Below, in pieces: positions 61,939 through 64,000 of a stretch of DNA of 64,000 bases (within the stretch, counting starts at the first letter, position 1; every line of letters starts with the position of its first letter). Origin of the DNA: CAZEAP01 sp964510315 (GTDB lineage: Bacteria; Planctomycetota; Brocadiia; SM23-32). The notes below the pieces were generated by a model that had not been told where the DNA came from, made no database searches, and saw only the letters and a list, made by a program, of their open reading frames with translations. The stretch spans positions 12,168 to 76,167 of the forward strand of contig CAZEAP010000018.1 of NCBI GenBank assembly GCA_964510315.1, written 5' to 3'. The position numbers and the translations under genes are program-made.

Positions 61939-62586
61939 TCACTCGGGCGGCTCCTGCGGCTCCTGCCGGCGCAGCATCACCTCGATGAACCCGCTGACCT
62001 CACCCACCTCCATCGGCACGAGCTGCGTGCGGAACGGGACCATGTGGTAGCAGTCGCCGCTCTTGCGGATCTGGGCGGCCTCGTAGGCGGAATTGACGCG
62101 CCGCTTGAACTCGTCCTTCACGTCCTCGAAGACACCGGCCAGCCCGTTCGGCACCCACTTGTTGCCGCTCTTCTCGTGCAGCTCGTAGGCCGTGCGGGTC
62201 AGCGCGCCGACCGTCTCCGCGTAAAGCCAGTAGCGGAGGGCCTCCTCCCAGGCTCCGCGCTGATACATCTTGAACGGCACCGCCTGCACGAGGGTGGTGA
62301 CGGCGTAGTTCAGCTCGCCGAGCCATCCGCCCTTCTGGTTGTAGGCGGCCGCCATATCCACCACCGCGTCCGCCACCCGCTGGGCTTCGGACTCCGGCTC
62401 CGGCGGGGACTCCGGCGCCGCTTCGACTGCGGCGATGAACCGCGCCATGTCCATGAAGGCTTCCCTGTAACGTTCGGAGATTTCGGCGGTCCCGCCGGTG
62501 TGCTCCAGCTCGTCGGCCATTTGCTCCGCCAGGGCGTCGACCGCCTCGTTGATGGCGGGCCTGTTCTCGGGGGGTATGTAGGGCAT
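61939..62586 (-). CDS. DUF6899-like protein
   Basis: 215 residues, all-helical by composition and without membrane segments. It starts MPYIPPENRP, has GELNYAVTTLV in the middle and GVFEDVKDEFKRRVNSAYE near the end. These match my recollection of the small MPYI... family DUF6899, whose function is unknown. This copy is longer than usual, with a Pro/Glu-rich insert (ESPPEPESEA). AAGGAGGTCCAG gives a strong ribosome site. Confidence 0.6.
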   Translation of the reverse strand: MPYIPPENRPAINEAVDALAEQMADELEHTGGTAEISERYREAFMDMARFIAAVEAAPESPPEPESEAQRVADAVVDMAAAYNQKGGWLGELNYAVTTLVQAVPFKMYQRGAWEEALRYWLYAETVGALTRTAYELHEKSGNKWVPNGLAGVFEDVKDEFKRRVNSAYEAAQIRKSGDCYHMVPFRTQLVPMEVGEVSGFIEVMLRRQEPQEPPE

Positions 62587-62769
62587 TCTGGACCTCCTTC
62601 ACCGTGGTTTCGGGCGACCCGCACACCGGGCGCCACATCGACGGCTGCCCATTGTAGCCCACTTGCCCCGGAAAGCAAAAAGCGGCCACCGGCCGCCCGC
62701 GGGCGGCATGCGCCTGGCCCACTGGGAAGCAGGGACATCGCTGGCAGGCGAGGCGGCGGAGCGGGAAAC
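62587..62769. other. Upstream region of the DUF6899-like gene
   Basis: Part of the 550-bp gap up to 63139. No gene is seen in the gap; the rest of it is a dispersed repeat, a short repeat module and a terminator, listed separately. Confidence 0.4.
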
Positions 62770-62885
62770 TGCGGCGTGGCAAAACAGCGAGATGCGTTCG
62801 GCGCCTGAAGACAAGACGCCTCAGCATGACGGCGTGGCAGGTGCCCGGCCTATCTGAGTGCCGACGGATGCTTTGTACAGAGCAG
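62770..62885 (+). repeat. Dispersed ~115-bp repeat, copy B
   Basis: Homologous to 52388-52502: TGCGGCGTGGCAAAACAGCG at the start, GCGCCTGAAGACAAG.CGCCTCAGCATGACGG in the centre, TGTACAGAGCA at the end. The middle (62840-62865) differs most. Confidence 0.8.
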
Positions 62886-63009
62886 TCTGAATTCTGAATC
62901 CTGCTCACCTCGGGGGAACACGAAGATCAAGCGGCGATAGCCAAGCACAGAGGCTACAAACCTTGCCAGCCTTCGAAGAGTACAAAGGGGTATATGAGTC
63001 CGTTGTTCG

Positions 63010-63053
63010 TCCATCCGTGCTCATCAGTGCTGATCGGTGTCTCTTGCGCCGTT
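63010..63053 (-). repeat. Short dispersed-type repeat module (ACCGATCAGCACTGATGAGCACGGATG on the minus strand)
   Basis: The minus strand carries ACACCGATCAGCACTGATG then AGCACGGATGG, the same style of word repeat as 18931-18962 and the array at 52.6 kb. It lies beside the terminator of the FN3 gene. Confidence 0.45.
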
Positions 63054-63079
63054 TCAGGCTGCAGAAGTTCGCTATACAA

Positions 63080-63114
63080 AGAATGCGGCCCGCCCGCTGC
63101 TGCGGACGGGCCGC
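63080..63114 (-). terminator. Terminator of the FN3 protein gene
   Basis: Minus strand: a 13-bp stem (63114-63102 with 63097-63085, one G-U pair), a 4-base loop, then ATTCTTTGT. It begins 26 bp after the stop codon. The stem is strong and the T-run moderate. Confidence 0.7.
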
Positions 63115-63139
63115 TGGTTTACGCCTCTCTCAGGCGGCC

Positions 63140-64000
63140 TCAGTTGCTGTCGCAGGTCTCCACGTTGGCGTTGGAGTCGTACGTCAGCGTCGAGTGCGTG
63201 ACGTCGTCCACGCAGAAGGTGAAGCTGACTGCTCCGCGCTTGGTGCCGTCGGTCTTCAGCACGGCCAGGCCGTTGGAGTCGGTCACGGCCGACTGGCTCT
63301 CGCTGAAGTCGCCGCTGAACGTGCCGTACACAGTGGCATCGGCAACGGCCGCGCCGCTGTCGTCAACGATGACGACCTCGGCCACACCGCGCTTCTGGCC
63401 CGCTCCAGCGTCCTCGGTGTAGCACGTGATTGAATCCACGTGCATCGTGTCGGCGGCCTCAAGCGTGGTGGCGGATGCCTCGTTGGAGTAGTCGGACTCG
63501 TTCCCTGAGGTGTCCACCGCTGTTACCACGTAGTAGTAGGTGGTGGAGGCGCTCAGGCCCGTGTCCGAGTAGGCGCTCGAGGTCACGCCGCTTGCGATCT
63601 GGCTGTACGGTCCACCGCTGGTCGTATCGCGGTAGACGTTATAGCTGTCCAGGTCGCTTTCGGTGTTGTCGTCCCAGTCCAGGTCGATCTGGCTGGAACT
63701 GGCGGCGGTCGCCGTCAGGTTTGTCGGCGCCGCCGGGGGAGTGGTGTCGTCGGAGTCCTGCGTAGTGGCGGATGCCTCGTTGGAGTAGTCGGACTCGTTC
63801 CCTGAGGTGTCCACCGCTGTTACCACGTAGTAGTAGGTGGTGGAGGCGCTCAGGCCCGTGTCCGAGTAGGCGCTCGAGGTCACGCCGCTTGCGATCTGGC
63901 TGTACGGTCCACCGCTGGTCGTATCGCGGTAGACGTTATAGCTGTCCAGGTCGCTTTCGGTGTTGTCGTCCCAGTCCAGGTCGATCTGGCTGGAACTGGC
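63140..64000 (-). CDS. C-terminal part of a large secreted FN3-repeat protein (5' end beyond the window)
   Basis: 286 residues of an open frame that continues past position 64000. It contains one partial and one full fibronectin type III repeat (SSSQIDLDWDDNTESDLDSY, TGLSASTTYYYVVTAVDTSG). A C-terminal domain of about 100 residues follows, starting MHVDSITC and ending YDSNANVETCDSN. That domain is about 60% identical by eye to the end of the protein at 49373. The two FN3 repeats are identical over 236 bp at DNA level. The protein is presumably exported; its start lies outside the window. Confidence 0.85.
   Translation of the reverse strand, partial: ASSSQIDLDWDDNTESDLDSYNVYRDTTSGGPYSQIASGVTSSAYSDTGLSASTTYYYVVTAVDTSGNESDYSNEASATTQDSDDTTPPAAPTNLTATAASSSQIDLDWDDNTESDLDSYNVYRDTTSGGPYSQIASGVTSSAYSDTGLSASTTYYYVVTAVDTSGNESDYSNEASATTLEAADTMHVDSITCYTEDAGAGQKRGVAEVVIVDDSGAAVADATVYGTFSGDFSESQSAVTDSNGLAVLKTDGTKRGAVSFTFCVDDVTHSTLTYDSNANVETCDSN
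63468..64000 (-). repeat. Identical 236-bp direct repeats within the FN3 gene
   Basis: 63468-63703 and 63765-64000 are identical base for base; the offset is 297 bp, exactly 99 codons, one FN3 domain. The second copy is cut by the window edge, so the identical stretch may be longer and more copies may follow. Confidence 0.9.

Overview
The window is high-GC DNA (roughly two thirds G+C) from a free-living bacterium. Gene content points to an uncultured member of the Planctomycetota/PVC group or a similar environmental phylum. The pointers are a sulfatase, many carbohydrate-active enzymes, a K+-type membrane pyrophosphatase, large secreted FN3 proteins, a planctomycete-like integrase C-terminus, a MoxR-DUF58-transglutaminase operon, and the enigmatic dispersed tandem repeats common in such genomes. 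This placement is inference; no rRNA is present.

Layout. 0-8.5 kb: a truncated secreted protein, aldo/keto reductase, GH1 beta-glucosidase, a four-helix membrane protein, an outer-membrane barrel protein, the membrane pyrophosphatase HppA, and a secreted phosphoesterase with a CBM9-like tail. 8.5-9.5 kb: tRNA-Leu(CAG) followed by a decayed tyrosine recombinase, the scar of an integrated element. 9.8-17.4 kb: a corrinoid-type URO-D protein, an FkbM methyltransferase, an NAD salvage cluster (pncA-pncB plus a macrodomain) and a Ca2+-type P-ATPase. 17.4-21.2 kb: an accessory island with lower GC and broken genes: an ankyrin remnant, an RHS core remnant, a cysteine-rich RHS C-terminal module with a four-helix membrane protein behind it, a glycine-zipper ORF and a possible transposase scrap.

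21.2-25.5 kb: a MetE-like protein, a sulfatase and a GH57 enzyme. 25.5-41.1 kb: a block of nitrogen, purine and pyrimidine genes on the minus strand (gdh, dapF, purF, a sigma-54 activator, an FMN-type glutamate synthase, carA-guaA-carB). The sigma-54 activator lies directly upstream of a matching -24/-12 promoter in front of the glutamate-synthase-like gene, so the two probably form a nitrogen-responsive unit. 41.5-46.1 kb: MoxR, DUF58 and TgpA-like transglutaminase. 46.1-48.8 kb: tsaD-larB-nnrD.

48.9-52.4 kb: a strong promoter, a long leader with a duplicated motif, and a 959-residue secreted multidomain protein. Its last ~100 residues are a domain shared with the FN3 protein at 63.1-64 kb. 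52.4-53 kb holds a dispersed repeat and a 110-bp pyrimidine-rich tandem array. 53-63 kb: ribulokinase-like kinase, purQ, a Gfo/Idh/MocA oxidoreductase, a restriction-modification remnant, a GH2-malectin protein that seems to lack half its catalytic barrel, an Asp/Glu-racemase and OtnK-like kinase operon, and a DUF6899-like protein.

All functional calls are by eye from translated sequence; no database search was run.
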